This document shows, piece after piece, positions 48,061-59,699 of a stretch of DNA of 64,000 nucleotides. The stretch's first letter is position 1; each line of letters begins with the position of its first letter. This stretch comes from Niebla homalea. Taxonomy: Eukaryota; Ascomycota; Lecanoromycetes; Lecanorales; Ramalinaceae. The translations under genes were made by a program, and so were the position numbers. The stretch covers positions 1,860,001 through 1,924,000 of the forward strand of contig JAHGAU010000006.1 of NCBI GenBank assembly GCA_019925105.1, read 5' to 3'. Under the pieces are notes generated by a model that searched no databases, was not told the DNA's origin, and saw only the letters and a list, made by a program, of their open reading frames with translations.

Positions 48061-48235
48061 TATTACGTGCATACAGGGCAGGCAGTACTTCTCATCATGG
48101 TTTACGGTACTAGCGAGTATGGTAGCCTAGCGTCTTGGTATACGCACCTACATAACTAGCAACACCGTTCATAGTTATAATCCAAACAGTTACCACTCCA
48201 CCCTTAATACCTACACTTCGTCTTTTTCCCTGATA
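48061..48235 (-). repeat. T2 left terminal direct repeat
   Basis: 175 bp, ten longer than in T1. The outer part is intact (ATACAGGGCAGGCAGTACTT) apart from the terminal TA (from TG). Confidence 0.87.
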
Positions 48236-48617
48236 AATGGTAGTAATAGCTAAGTTTCGATTTTATTTATGTTATTATATATAAAAGGGATTATAGATAT
48301 ACCCTTACCGATACCGTTATACCGATACCAGCGGCAGACTATAATACGTAGAGCATTAAATATGACTTCCCGGCACCCTTTAGCTTAACGGATTATATAC
48401 TATATATAGTATATTTATACTTAAAGTAATAAATTAATAAATAATATACTTTCTTATAGTAATTCGTTACTTTCGAAGACCCGTAGATACGGCAGTTAAT
48501 AGCCATTAATTTTACCTCCGGAATTTTACTATTTATAATAAGTAATAAAGACAATATATTTATAAAGGTCGATAGGGACGTAAGTTAAATATAACGGATA
48601 AAGAAGGATACTTTAAA

Positions 48618-48750
48618 ATTATACGTTATAAGCTCGGTATAAAGACTTTATACTATAAAATTAATATAAAGATTTTAATATTATATACCTTACGGTCGGC
48701 ATAAAGACTTTATTATACTTATACGCCTTATAATCGGTATAAAGATTATA
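48618..48750. repeat. Three imperfect direct repeats inside T2
   Basis: A motif of the form TATAC..TATAA/ACGGTCGGTATAAAGACTTTA occurs at 48618-48650, 48683-48711 and 48721-48750. Counterparts can be seen in T1 at about 34055-34170 in the other orientation. Function unknown; it could be a packaging, promoter or integrase-related signal. Confidence 0.5.
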
Positions 48751-49139
48751 TAAGGAGTATACCCTATCGTAATAGTAAAGTTATCTTATAATACTTATAG
48801 CTTAATTAATTAATTAATAAAAGTAAGAGTAAAGAATATAAATAAAAGTATAAAATAAATATTCCTTTAATAAAATTACGGAGATTATATTTTTAAACGA
48901 TTTAACTTAAATTTAATCGCTTAATTTACGATTATTTCCCGGGTTGCGGTCCCGTTCGGTTCTCGTTAATATTACCGTTTACCCTACCTTACTCCTTATT
49001 AACCATATATTTAAATAACGTTATTAATATACTCGGGGCTTACTTTTAGTTACCTTTACTATTAAGTAAGTCAATATCCATAATATTTTATAATAAATAA
49101 TCCGACGTAAGCGTTAACTTTTTCCTTTTTATGGGTACT

Positions 49140-49314
49140 TATTACGTACATATAGGGTAGGCAGTACTTCTTATTATGGTTCACGGTATTAACGAGCATA
49201 GTAGCCTAGCGTCTTAGCATGCGCACCCACATAACTAGCAACACCGTTCATAGTTGCAATCCAGGCAGTTACCACTCCACCCTTAATACCTGCACTTCGT
49301 CTTTTTCCCTGACA
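49140..49314 (-). repeat. T2 right terminal direct repeat
   Basis: 175 bp. The inner end is converted (ACATATAGGGTAGG); the outer end is intact (CAATCCAGGCAGTTACC to CCCTGACA). Confidence 0.87.
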
Positions 49315-49319
49315 GTTTT

Positions 49320-50300
49320 AAGTTAAAATAACGGAATAATAACGTATTAATAAATATTTCGCGGAGTTAATAAAACGCCGTATTTACCGTATTATTTTAT
49401 TTTAACGGGTTAACCTTTTTCCCTTTTTTATTACCCTTAAGTAAATTAATTAAAAGCTTAATTATCCTTAAATATAAATAAATAAAATAATAATAAAAAT
49501 TTATAAAGTTTAAAAAGACTTATATTTCTTAATAGGTTTTTAGGGTAAATTAATCCTTAATAATTTAAATATGCTTTTAATTTATTTAAATTCCTTTAAT
49601 AAAAACGATAAACCCTAGAAACTCTATTTAAATAATATTAAATTAATACTTTTTAAGGTTAATATAAAGTTAAAATTAATGAAATCGCTTAAGGACTTAT
49701 TAAATATAACGTTAATAGTCCGCCGGATTCTTATTAAATATTAAAATATTAATTAATTTAAATAATATAATAAAATACTTAAAATAATTATAATATATAT
49801 AGAACGTTATCTTTTACTTATTGCCGGACTTAATTTATAATTAATAATAAATATCCTTAAGGTTTAACTTAATAAACCGTTTAAAATTATTTAACCGGTT
49901 AAAAATCTTAATAATTAAAAGTAATAAATATCGATTTTTAATTATAACCGTATTTAATTTATAATAATCGATATAAAGATAAAGGCCGTTGTTTTTCTTA
50001 AATATAAAAAAAATTAAAACGCTTACGGATAACGTTGAGTAATAAATCCAACCCCGGGTTATAATATCCTTTAAATACCGCCGGAGCTCCGTTAACTTTA
50101 CTTAAGACAAATTATATAAAGGATTATATAATAGCTTTTTATTATTTAAGTTAATAACGTAATCTTTTTATTTTAATTTAAATAAAGTATTAATTATATT
50201 ATTAAAAAAGATATTTATATATTTATTTAATTCTTTTAAAACGCTCCGGTTAATAAAGTCTTTTATTATATTTATATACGTTAAATTACTTTAAGGGATT
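49320..50300 (-). pseudogene. D1 reverse transcriptase, broken
   Basis: On the minus strand, about 49730-50035 reads FFIFKKNNGLYLYIDYYKLN, then VIIKNRYLLLL, FKRFIKLNLKDIYY and ITFYIYYNYFKYFI. These are the gypsy RT blocks (PKKDGSLRxCVDYRxLN, TIKNRYPLP, FTKLDLKDAYHRIRI, TAFRTRYGHFEY). D2 has the same blocks at 57700-58140. Trp and many Arg/Gly codons are lost. Confidence 0.8.
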
Positions 50301-52009
50301 TATAGTATTTTTAAGCGTTCCGTCATTACGTTTATATAAATAATTATAAAGATTTTATTAATTTCCGTTAAACTTTAACCGAAATTATAAACGTTATTAA
50401 TTTATGACTTATAAGAATTAATTTTAAAGTATTATTTATCCGCCGCCGGATTAATCGTTATTTATAAGGCGTATAAGGCTAATAAATTAAGGATTACGTT
50501 TAAACCTTCTTAATTAATAATATAAAAAAGTATTTTATATTATTTTTATTACTTTTAATTATTAATTAAATAATATTATAATTAATAAATATTATAATAA
50601 AAGATTTACTTATTATTAAGAAAAGCCGTTTACGGTAAGACGGTAAGGGTTAATTATAAGTTTTATTAAACCGTATATATTTATAAAATTAAATTTATTT
50701 AAGCTTTAATATTAATTAATATACTTAATAATTAAGGATTATCTTAAAAACTTATTTAACCTTTAATAATAAAAGTTAAATATTTTTTTAATTATCTTTT
50801 TATTAATTTTAATTTTAAAGCGCCGCCGGAACTTTATTATTTTTTAATATATTATATTTTTTATAGGATTTTACGTTTATTATTAAGACTTTATTTTATA
50901 AAACGGTAAAATAATTAAATATATAATAACTTTTTCCGTAATATATATAATACTTAACGTTCTTATTTATTTTAAGGATAACGTTAAAGTTTTTAAGTAT
51001 AATTTTACGCTTTTAATTATAAAAATTAATTTTAATAAAAATATATACCGACTTTAAATTATTAGAATTAAATTTAAATACCTTATTTTTAAGGGATTTA
51101 CCCTTATTGGCTTTTTAATTATTATTAATAATACGCTTTAAATTATTCTTTTATATAATTGCTATTATTATAATATCGTCCCGGGTTCTTAATATTTTAT
51201 TAATTATAAAGATTTTAATTTTAAATTCCGGTAAAAGTTTTATAAAGAATATATAAATATAAAATTTATTTAATAATAATAATAAGTTCTTTTTTATAAT
51301 TCTTAAAGTATTATAAAATTATATTATTTTTTATTTAAAATATTATTTAATATCCTTAAACCGCTTATAATAAATAAGCTAACGGTTCTCCGGATTAATT
51401 ATTAAATTTAAGAATTTATCCTTAAGTTTCTAATAGTTTATTTTATTAATTTTTTTATCTAATAAATTAAAGATTTTATGAAAAATAAACCTTAAATAAA
51501 AAATTACCTTTTTTCTTTTAATAAAAAAATACTTAAGACAAAATATAAATTATTTTTTTAAGTTAATAAATTATATTTAATATTTATTTTTAAATTTATT
51601 TTAATATAACTTAAACCTTTCCGGATAAAAAGACTTACTTTTATAAGGTAAAATAAAAGTTACCGGTAATACATTATCGGTATAAAGCTTAATAATAAAA
51701 TTAATATAAAAGAAAATCCTAAAACGCGAACCCTTATACTATACGTTAATACGGTTAAATATATATTTTTAATAAGTATAATTTTCGGCTTTAAGTTAAT
51801 TAACTTTAAACTATAGTTTTAAAAGTTAAGTTTATTAAGCCGTAATATTATAGCGGCGTTTTACCGTTTTAATCTATTTAATTATAATAAAAAGGTTTTT
51901 AATTAAAAAGTAAATATCGCTTTTTTATTTTAAGGGTTATTAAGTTAATCGAGTATTTATTATAATAATAATATCGGGCCTTTTCCTTAATAAAGAAAAA
52001 GAATTAAAA
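50300..52009 (-). pseudogene. D1 gag/protease region
   Basis: About 1.7 kb between the RT and the 5' LTR (right). It is colinear with D2 from about 58400 to the L3 insertion point. It should contain protease and gag; motifs are not legible after RIP. Any primer-binding site just inside 52010 is too damaged to name the tRNA. Confidence 0.5.
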
Positions 52010-52330
52010 TATTAAATTAATTCCGTTAATAATACGTTAACGGGATTAATAAAAGTAAATATAGAAAACGTAACGTTACGGTTTAAATACTTAAGTATTA
52101 CTTTAATAAGTAAATTAATAATAAGATTAATTCTTAAACAACTTAGAAAAAATTGGGGTATAGCCTTTACTTAAGGTAAAGGTAATGACTACCCCGCTTT
52201 ACGCCTATTGAGCTACGGCTCATAAATGACGTATACCAAGGCCCTTTGCCAAGGCCTAACGGCCTACCTTGGCGCAGCAGTATGGCGCATTACTGTGGCG
52301 CCGGCGCAGAGATGGCGCTAGCTGCTAACA
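52010..52330 (-). repeat. D1 5' LTR (right)
   Basis: 321 bp. The inner end is converted (TATTAAATTAATTCCG, from TGTTAGACTGACTCCG). The outer 150 bp are nearly free of RIP and GC-rich, with repeated TGGCGC motifs about 13 bp apart (52271-52320) and the end GCTGCTAACA. Confidence 0.9.
52248..52273. other. Hairpin in D1 5' LTR
   Basis: GCCAAGGCC, loop TAAC, GGCC-TA-CCTTGGC forms a near-perfect stem. The same place in the left LTR is RIP-damaged on one arm only (ATTAAGGCTTAACGGCC). It may be an RNA structure of the LTR transcript; this is inference. Confidence 0.45.
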
Positions 52331-52335
52331 TTTTT

Positions 52336-52820
52336 ACTTATAATAATTTATAATATATCGTCTTTACTTAAGAGGGATTCTAAGGGGAGATTTAAGGGTA
52401 ATAATAGAATAAATTCGTCCTTAAGTGCTTCATTTTTAATATTTATTTATTTTATGGTTTTTATATTATACTCCGCTTTAATAAGAGTTTATTAATTAAT
52501 TTTAATTAATAAAAACGTTGGAGCGTATTTTAAATAATAATATCTATTATTTATAATTGCGACGTTTAAGAAATAAGATGGAGTAAATAAGTAAAAGATA
52601 AGTGAAAATTAAATTCTTAATTAAAGGATCTATTAATAGAAAAACTTTCGGTATTATTACCGCGTTTACTCATTATTTAAAGTATACGTTTCTGGTATTA
52701 TTATTATATATACCGTAAGATAGATAAACTCGCTATTATTATTAAATTGTGAAAGCCTTAGTAAATGTATAAATAATATAAATAAATAATGATCTATCTA
52801 GGTACATAATGGTAAGCTAT
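52336..52820. other. Weakly mutated spacer between D1 and D2
   Basis: About 485 bp with more TpG and CpA than the flanking elements (for example 52555-52620 and 52740-52820). I see no terminal repeats, no long frame and no match elsewhere in the window. Probably low-copy DNA left between two independent insertions. Confidence 0.5.
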
Positions 52821-53189
52821 TGTTAGACAGGTCCGCCGGCTCACAGCTGGCGGGGCTAGTTAAAAGGGGTTTATAGAAGACGTAAAATATAACTGTAGAT
52901 TTAATACTTAAATTCAAAAGGTAGATTAATTCTTAAGGAATTATAAACTGGCTGGACGCAGGCCTATCTTAAAAAACCGGTTTTAAGGATAGCTTAAACC
53001 ACGGTAATAATGACTTTAACCCCGGTTATAATTACGTATACCCGTATATAAAAGGCTTAAACTCCTGAAGCCTCTGGTTTTAAAAGTTATCGCTTAAACG
53101 GTTACGTTACTTATTTATAGCCTTTAAGTAAACCGGTACTTAATATACTTAATATACGTTAAACGCTTATTAAGCATTAAACGTTAATA
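52821..53189 (-). repeat. D2 3' LTR (left)
   Basis: About 369 bp. The start is clear and GC-rich; the end (TTAATA at 53189) is placed by the pyrimidine run that follows and by alignment to D1, so it is approximate. The partner LTR is outside the window. Confidence 0.65.
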
Positions 53190-53206
53190 ATGCTTTTTTC
53201 TTTATA
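53190..53206 (-). other. Polypurine tract of D2
   Basis: The + strand reads ATGCTTTTTTCTTTAT just inside the LTR, which is a purine-rich run on the element strand, in the same position as in D1. Confidence 0.5.
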
Positions 53207-54349
53207 TTTTAATCCTTAAAAATAAAGGTTATATAAATAAATAATAATATTATAAAGAAAACGTTAATACGTAACCGGCGTATACGTAAGGCTTATTAAA
53301 AACCTATTATTAAAACTTAATAGGAAAAGGGTAAAAAGAAAAAAAGTTTATATATATACTTTAAAGTATATATTGAGAATATCGTTTAATATATTGGACG
53401 TAATAAAATATTATATATTAACGTATAGTTAACGTATTATAATAAAGCTTAGCAAAAACCCCCTTATAAAACTTAATAAAAAAAAAATAAGAAAAGAGTC
53501 TTAATAGTATTAATTAATAATTAAGTTATTACTTAAGAATTTACTTATTAATTTATTACGGCGTAATAATAATTAAATAATAAAAAATTTATTATTATTT
53601 TAAATTTCTTTTTTTTTTTTTCTTTAATAATTTTAATAGCTTTTATATATATATTATATAGAAACTTTAATTATAATACTTAATTAATATATAAAAATAG
53701 CTTTTATTTATATTTTTATTATTATTATAATAAGTTATATTAATTATATGTAAACGTTTATATATTTAATATAATAATAACCCGTAATAATAATAAATAA
53801 ATATACGTTAATATAATATAAATAAGAAAATAAAGCAAATATTATTTTAATATTTTAATATATAATATTTATATAATACGATAATATTTTATTAACCTTT
53901 TACGATAAAAATATATTTATAATTAAATAAAAGTTAATAATATATAAATACCCTATATTTTATATATTTTTTATAAAACGAACCTTATATTTATAATATT
54001 AATCTTTATAACCGATATAAATTTAAAGGTTATAATAGCCGTTATCGTACCGTAAGATTATATCGTTATTAAAACGTTAACGTTTTAATTAAATATAGTT
54101 CCCGGATAAGTTTATTAAAAAGGTACGTAAGGTAATACGTAGGCTTAATCGGGCGTTACGGCCTTAAGAGAAATCCTACTTATTATATTAATATAATAAA
54201 CTCTTTTATAAGTTTAAAGTTTAACGTAAATTATATAAATATATAGAAATAACGCGTTATATAATTAAGCCGGCGTATCGCTATATTTAATTAAAGGCTT
54301 ATAAATCGATAATAACCCTTAAGGGGGAAGTAAAAAGATAATTATTTTA

Positions 54350-54790
54350 AACTTTTACCGTAGAAACGGAGGTTATTAAATTTAAAGTAAAGGTATATAC
54401 TGATATAACGATAGCTTAACGTTAACGTTAATATATTCTAAATAAAGAATAATACGGAAAAAGATTGGGCCTCCTTTATTAAGTATTTTATTAATTATTC
54501 TAAATTTAAGGGCTTTAAGATAAATAAGGATAAAGAAGAAGATATAAAGATAAAGGAGATATAATTTATTTCGGCGGTAACGGTTAAAGGGTCGGCCTTA
54601 ATTCCGGAAAATAATAACTCTGGAGTATATTAAGGAACCTTTTAGCCTATTAATATTAAAATCGGGTTAACCTTAAAATAAAAAAGGAATAAGAAAATAA
54701 AATCATTATATTCCATTTAATCCGTTAATATTTATCCGGTTTTAAAAGTATAAAAGGGAAAAAAAAAAGAAAAAGGAAAAGGCCTATTGC
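54350..54790 (+). pseudogene. Possible antisense accessory ORF of D2
   Basis: A plus-strand frame, opposite to pol. From 54418 it reads LNVNVNIF, then KNNTEKDWASFIKYFINYSK, then AVTVKGSALIPENNNSGVY (54574 onward), with isolated TAA/TAG codons that RIP would make from CAA/CAG. A Lys-rich stretch follows. D1's frame at 22470-22860 shares the spacing and the K-x-S-x-L-x-x-x-N core in the same phase. A surviving TGG (Trp) codon is unusual for this window. No family recognised. Confidence 0.38.
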
Positions 54791-55649
54791 ATTAATATGA
54801 CGGCGTTATAAATTGTTTTTATTTTTTTTATATATATTATAAATATTTAACGTTTAACGTTTAAGCGCTTATAATTTATATATTATTGGATAATAATATA
54901 AATATAATATTAAAGCTTTCGGGATATTAATTAAATTATAATATATCTTAATTAATCCTTAATCGTTAATATTTTAACTTTATTTCTTTTTAATTTAATA
55001 TTAATTTATTAATAAATATTTTTAAGCGCTTATAGTTTATTTCTATACTTTTATATTTATAATATTATCGTATTTATAGATTAATTATTATAATTATAAT
55101 AAATAAATAAACGTTACTAAAATATTAATTATATTAAGTATATTATATCTTATTAAATAAAATTATAATAAATCCTTAATAACTTACGTAAAAAGAAAAT
55201 ATATTAATAAAGTAAACCATAATATTAATTATTATATATAGTTATTAATTATAATATAAAACTTTTAATTATTACGGTATTAACTTTATATCCGTTTCTT
55301 TTTTTTTTTTTTATATTATTTTATTATATTACTTTTATAGCTTTTATACGTTATTTAAGTTATCCGTTAAAACTTATTAATTATATTTAAAGTTTTAATT
55401 AAGTTACTTAACTTTATATTAAATACCCCGGGAGTTCTTAATATAATCCGTAATTTCTTTAATTTCTTATTCTTCTTTATTATTAATAAGTTTTAAAGGA
55501 TATATTATTGCTTCTATTATTTTATCGTTAATTTAAATATAATATAACTTAAAAAAAGAAATATAAATTATATAATAAATATAATAACTTATAAGGAGGA
55601 AAAAACGGTACGTTTATTATTTAATCTTATCGTTAATTTTAAAGGGTTT

Positions 55650-56600
55650 AATAAATTAAAATATAAGTTTTTTATTTAATTACTTAAGTTTAAGGTTTTT
55701 AATATTTAATATTATTAAATCATTAACGTTATATAACTTTAATTAATATTTTTTATTATAAATCTATTTAATCGATCTTAATATATAGCGTTGTTATTCC
55801 GTTAATTTTTTATAAATATCGTTTAAATTTTAAATTTTTTCTTTTATTATAAGTATTTCTTCTTTAATAAGTTTATCCTTAAACTTAAAGTAGATTTCAG
55901 GATTATATTTATAATTAACGTAAAAAGGGTTATATTTTAAACTTAAATAATATATATTCATATAAAAATACTTAATTATAAGTAATAAATTTACTTAATT
56001 TATTTACTTTAAACCGGTAAATATTTTTAAGTATTACTTTATTCCTTAATTTTAATATTTAATTTATTTATTAATTTAAGGGTAAAATATAATATTAAGT
56101 TTACGTATGATCTTTAAATAATAATATATTAAACCTTAATAATTATTCGTAAAAACGGAACCTTTATCGGTAACGATTCCGTTTAATATACCGTACTTAA
56201 AGAAAACCTTTTTAAATAATAATTTAATTAACGTAACGGCGTTTATACTTTTTATTATAAATAAATAGCGATATATCTTTATATAACGGTTTACGACTAT
56301 TAAGATTAAGTTATAAACTTGCCTTTTACGTTTATTAAAGGGTAAACCGGTAATAAAATTTATAATTAACTCTTTTTAAGGCTATATTAAAGGAGGGAGT
56401 TAAATTAATTTACCGTAAAGGCAATAACAATATACTTTAACTCTTTAATATATATTATATATTTTAACATAATCCGTTATTTAGACTTTTAAACCGTTTT
56501 AATAATATTTCCGGGTTAATAACTTATAAGTTTTATTAATATTAAAGTAACCCGTTAATTTATTATTATAATATTTATTAATTAATTCCTCTTAAATTAC
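55650..56600 (-). pseudogene. D2 integrase, broken
   Basis: On the minus strand, about 56140-56310 reads LIVVNRYIKIYRYLFI, then LIKLLFKKVFFKYGILNGIV and TDKGSVFTNN. This matches the gypsy integrase core (VVVDRYTKMxxY, LFxxEVxxxYGxPxxIVSDRGSVFTS). It is the clearest integrase among the D copies; the SDRG box survives as TDKG. Confidence 0.76.
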
Positions 56601-57649
56601 TCCGTCTTTAAAGATATATAACCGGTTATTATACTTAATAAAACCGGTTAAGTTAATACTTTAAACTTTATTAAATCGCGAATAATCTTAAGCCGGTTTA
56701 ATGGCAACTTCCTTAATTTTATAGGTAAATTTATCGTTAACTTATAAATCTTTAATAAGCCGTTATATTAAGATTAATTTTTTATAAGCGTTTTTAAGTA
56801 ATTAATATATTTCCTTCCGTAAAATAATAACTTAAATACCCCTTAATATAAGTAAAGGCGTATAGTTTATAATTACGGCCCGCCGGCGTTCCGGTAACTC
56901 TTTTAATTAAAAAGTAAACTTATTCTATACCGTAAATAAAAAGGTAATATTAAAAGGTAAGACTCCTTTATAATCTAGATATTTTAATAATAAATTAATA
57001 AGGTTTATTTTATTTTAATAATAAAATACTTTAAAGTTATAATTAATAAGTTTTAAGGCTTATTTAACTTAATATAAACTTAAAACTAATTATTTTATAA
57101 ACCCTTAAAGGTTATTATAATCCGTTTATACTTAAATAGTTTTAGCGTTTCCTTTTAAATAATAACGTTATTACTTAAACGCTATAACGATAATAAGAAG
57201 CTTTTAATTATACGTTTTATAATTTTATTTAACAGATTATATCTTCCGGGATTAATAAGCTATTAAATATTAATAACCCTCCTTAAACTATTAAGATAAA
57301 ATATTAATAATAATAAAATTAAACGTATCGGTTTTTACCCGTACCCTCTTTTCTAAGTTAAAATAACGGAGTAATAACGTATTATTAAATATATTACGTA
57401 ACCGGCTAAACGCTATTGTTATAACGTTATTCTACTTTAATAACTTAGCCTTTTTTCCCTTTTTATTACCTTTAAGTAAACTTATTAAAAGTTTAATTAT
57501 CCTTGAGTATTTATAAATAAAATATTTATAAAAGTTAGAAAACCTTTAAAAAGACTTAAATATTCCAGTAAATCTTTAAGGAAAATTAATCCTTAATTAC
57601 CTTAATACGTTTTTAATCCATTTATATCCCCTTTATAGAAACTATAAAT

Positions 57650-58200
57650 CTTAAGAACTTAATTTAAGTAATATTAAATTAATATTCCTTTAGGTTAATA
57701 TAAAGTTAAAAATAATGTCATCGATTAAGGATTTATTTAATATAACGTTAATAATCCACCGGCTTTTTATTAAAGATAAAGATATTATTAAAATAAATTA
57801 TATACTAGGTTACGTTAATAAAACCGGTAAAAACTTAATTAATATAAGCTTAAAAAGTTACCGGGATATTAATTAACCCGAATAATATAATTAAATACTT
57901 AAAATAATTATAACGCATACGGAACGTTATCTTTTATTTATCGTTTTACTTAATTTAAAGTTAATAATAAGTATCCTTAAGGTTTAACTTAATAAACCGT
58001 GAGGAATTATTTAACCGGTTAAAAATCTTAATAATTAAAAAAAAAAATATTAATTCTTAACCGTAACCGTATTTAAACCCCGGTAATCTATATAAAGACG
58101 AAGGCCGCTATCCTTTTTTAAAACGAAAAAAATAAAAACATTTATAGGAAACGTTAAATAATAAATTCAGCCCCGGGTTAAGGTATTATTAAGATACCGC
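57650..58200 (-). pseudogene. D2 reverse transcriptase, broken
   Basis: The segment around 58040-58140 contains the minus-strand RT block equivalent to D1's FFIFKKNNGLYLYIDYYKLN, including the CCCCGG that encodes part of DYRGLN. The downstream block (LKLDLKDAYH-type) lies at about 57940-58030 and the active-site side extends to about 57700. It is colinear with D1 49320-50040. Confidence 0.72.
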
Positions 58201-59602
58201 CAGAGTTCCGTTAACTTAATCCTGGATAGGTTATATAAGGATTTATAAAATAGTTCCTTTCTATTTAAGTTAATTATATAATTACTTTTTTTTAACTTAA
58301 ATAAAATATTAATTATTTTATTAAAAAAGATATTTACGTAATTATTTAATTCTTAAGGAATAATTAAATTAATAAATCCTTATATTATGGCTATACTTAT
58401 AGAACCTTAAATAGGGCTTTATAATACCTTTTTTAAAGACGTTATTATTATATTAATATATATAATTATAAAAATATTATTAGTTTTTATTAAAGTTTAA
58501 TTAAACTCTTAAACGTTATTAATCTATAAATTATTCAATTTAACCTTAAAACGTTATTAATTAATCATCGGATTAAGTACGATTTTAAGGGACTTTAATA
58601 CGGGGAGACCTAAAATTACGTTTAATCCGTCCTAATTTATAATATAGAAAAGTATCTTATATAGCTTTATTTATTCTTAATTATTAATTAAATTATATTA
58701 TAATTAATAAATTTTATAATAATAAACCTTATTATTATTAAGTAATTTAACTTACGGTAAGACGGCGGGGGTAAACTATAAGTCTTATTTAAACTATAAA
58801 CCGTTATAAAATCAAATTTACTTAAGCTTTTTTATTAAGTAATACTATAAGTAATTATTAATTACCCTTAAGTTTAATCCAGCCTTTAATATAAAAGGTA
58901 GGGTTAACCTTCATTAATCTTTATTTTAATTCCGGCCCCGAAACGCTGTTAAAGTATTAACGTTTTTTAACCTTACGTACTTCTTATTTATAGTATTTAT
59001 AGGTATAACCTTAACGTTATCTTTTTTAAAATAATTAAGTAAAATATAGCCTTTTTTATAATAAATATAATATTTAAAATCTTTATACGCTGGATTAAGT
59101 TCTGATTCGGCTTTACGTTTTTTATTACGTTAATTATTAACCTTAATAAGATAAACCAGCTTTATATTATCGTTTTTAAACTTTAATATTTTATTATTAA
59201 AAAATTTACTTTTATTAATTGAACGGTTAATATTAATAGTAATAATTATAATAAAACGTTTTAAATTTCCCTCTTATATAATAACCGCCGTAATAATAAC
59301 GTTATAAGTATTTAGGACGTTTTTAATAAAAATAATTCTGGATTTTAAATTTAATAATAACTTTATAAAAAGCGTATAAGCCTTAAATTTATCCAATGAA
59401 ATAAATAAGTCCTCTTTAATTATTTTAAGATAATTACGGAAAATAATGATTTTTTAATTTAACTATTATTTTATATCTTTAAAATACTTATAATAAAATA
59501 ACCGGTAGTTTTCTGGATTAATTATTTAATTTATAAGTTTAATTTTAAATTCTTTAAAGGTAAAAATCCGGATTAAAAAAGGGTCTGGGTTTTAGATAAT
59601 AT
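58200..59602 (-). pseudogene. D2 protease/gag region, truncated by L3
   Basis: Matches D1 50100-51500 in order. No domain is legible. The right side near 59575-59600 keeps GGGTCTGGGTTTTAG, somewhat less mutated, next to the L3 tail. Confidence 0.5.
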
Positions 59603-59618
59603 TGATTGATTGATTGAT
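59603..59618 (-). repeat. Tetranucleotide tail of L3
   Basis: Four GATT units on the + strand start L3, as in L1 and L2. Confidence 0.85.
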
Positions 59619-59699
59619 TTATATTACGGATCTAGCTAAGCTAATTCCGGCGTTCCTTAATATTCGGCTATTTAACTTTATTAATAACCGTAAAAAAAC

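Larger units (their letters stand above)
48061..49314 (-). mobile_element. TRIM-like non-autonomous LTR element T2
   Basis: A second copy of the T family, inverted relative to T1, inserted in D1 pol. Seen: 175-bp direct repeats at 48061-48235 and 49140-49314, ending CCCTGACA (the reverse complement of TGTCAGGG), and GTTTT at 48056-48060 and 49315-49319. D2 shows the uninterrupted target near 57350 (TTTTCTAAGTTAAAATAAC), which confirms the insertion point. The interior is more RIP-mutated than T1 and holds three copies of a CGGTATAAAGACTTTA-like motif. Confidence 0.87.
7527..52330 (-). mobile_element. Ty3/gypsy retrotransposon D1, host of all nested insertions
   Basis: One LTR retrotransposon on the minus strand, split by insertions. 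Seen: 321-bp direct LTRs at 7527-7847 and 52010-52330, starting TGTTAGAC and ending GCTAACA (RIP-damaged at the inner ends). A TTTTT duplication lies at 7522-7526 and 52331-52335, and a pyrimidine run on the + strand directly inside the left LTR is the polypurine tract. With insertions removed its own sequence is 7527-8854, 22292-24757, 47344-48060 and 49320-52330, about 7.5 kb. The order on the minus strand is 5' LTR, gag region, RT, RNase H, integrase, 3' region, 3' LTR, the normal gypsy order. The colinear element D2 confirms that the pieces belong together. Confidence 0.9.
52821..59602 (-). mobile_element. Ty3/gypsy retrotransposon D2, partial, interrupted by L3
   Basis: A relative of D1 in the same orientation. 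It starts with an LTR (TGTTAGACAGGTCCGCCGGC) at 52821, similar to but clearly diverged from D1's LTR. It follows D1's own sequence colinearly through the 3' region, antisense frame, integrase, RNase H and RT into the gag region. LINE L3 interrupts it at 59603, and the 5' LTR lies beyond the window. Because D2 is uninterrupted where D1 carries C and T2, it serves as the reference for D1's target sites. Confidence 0.82.

Noticed and set aside
52180..52230. tRNA-like A box on the minus strand (TAGCTCAATAGG) in the D1 LTR
   Set aside because: No B box or cloverleaf follows at the right distance, and the element is clearly an LTR. A SINE or tRNA call is not supported.
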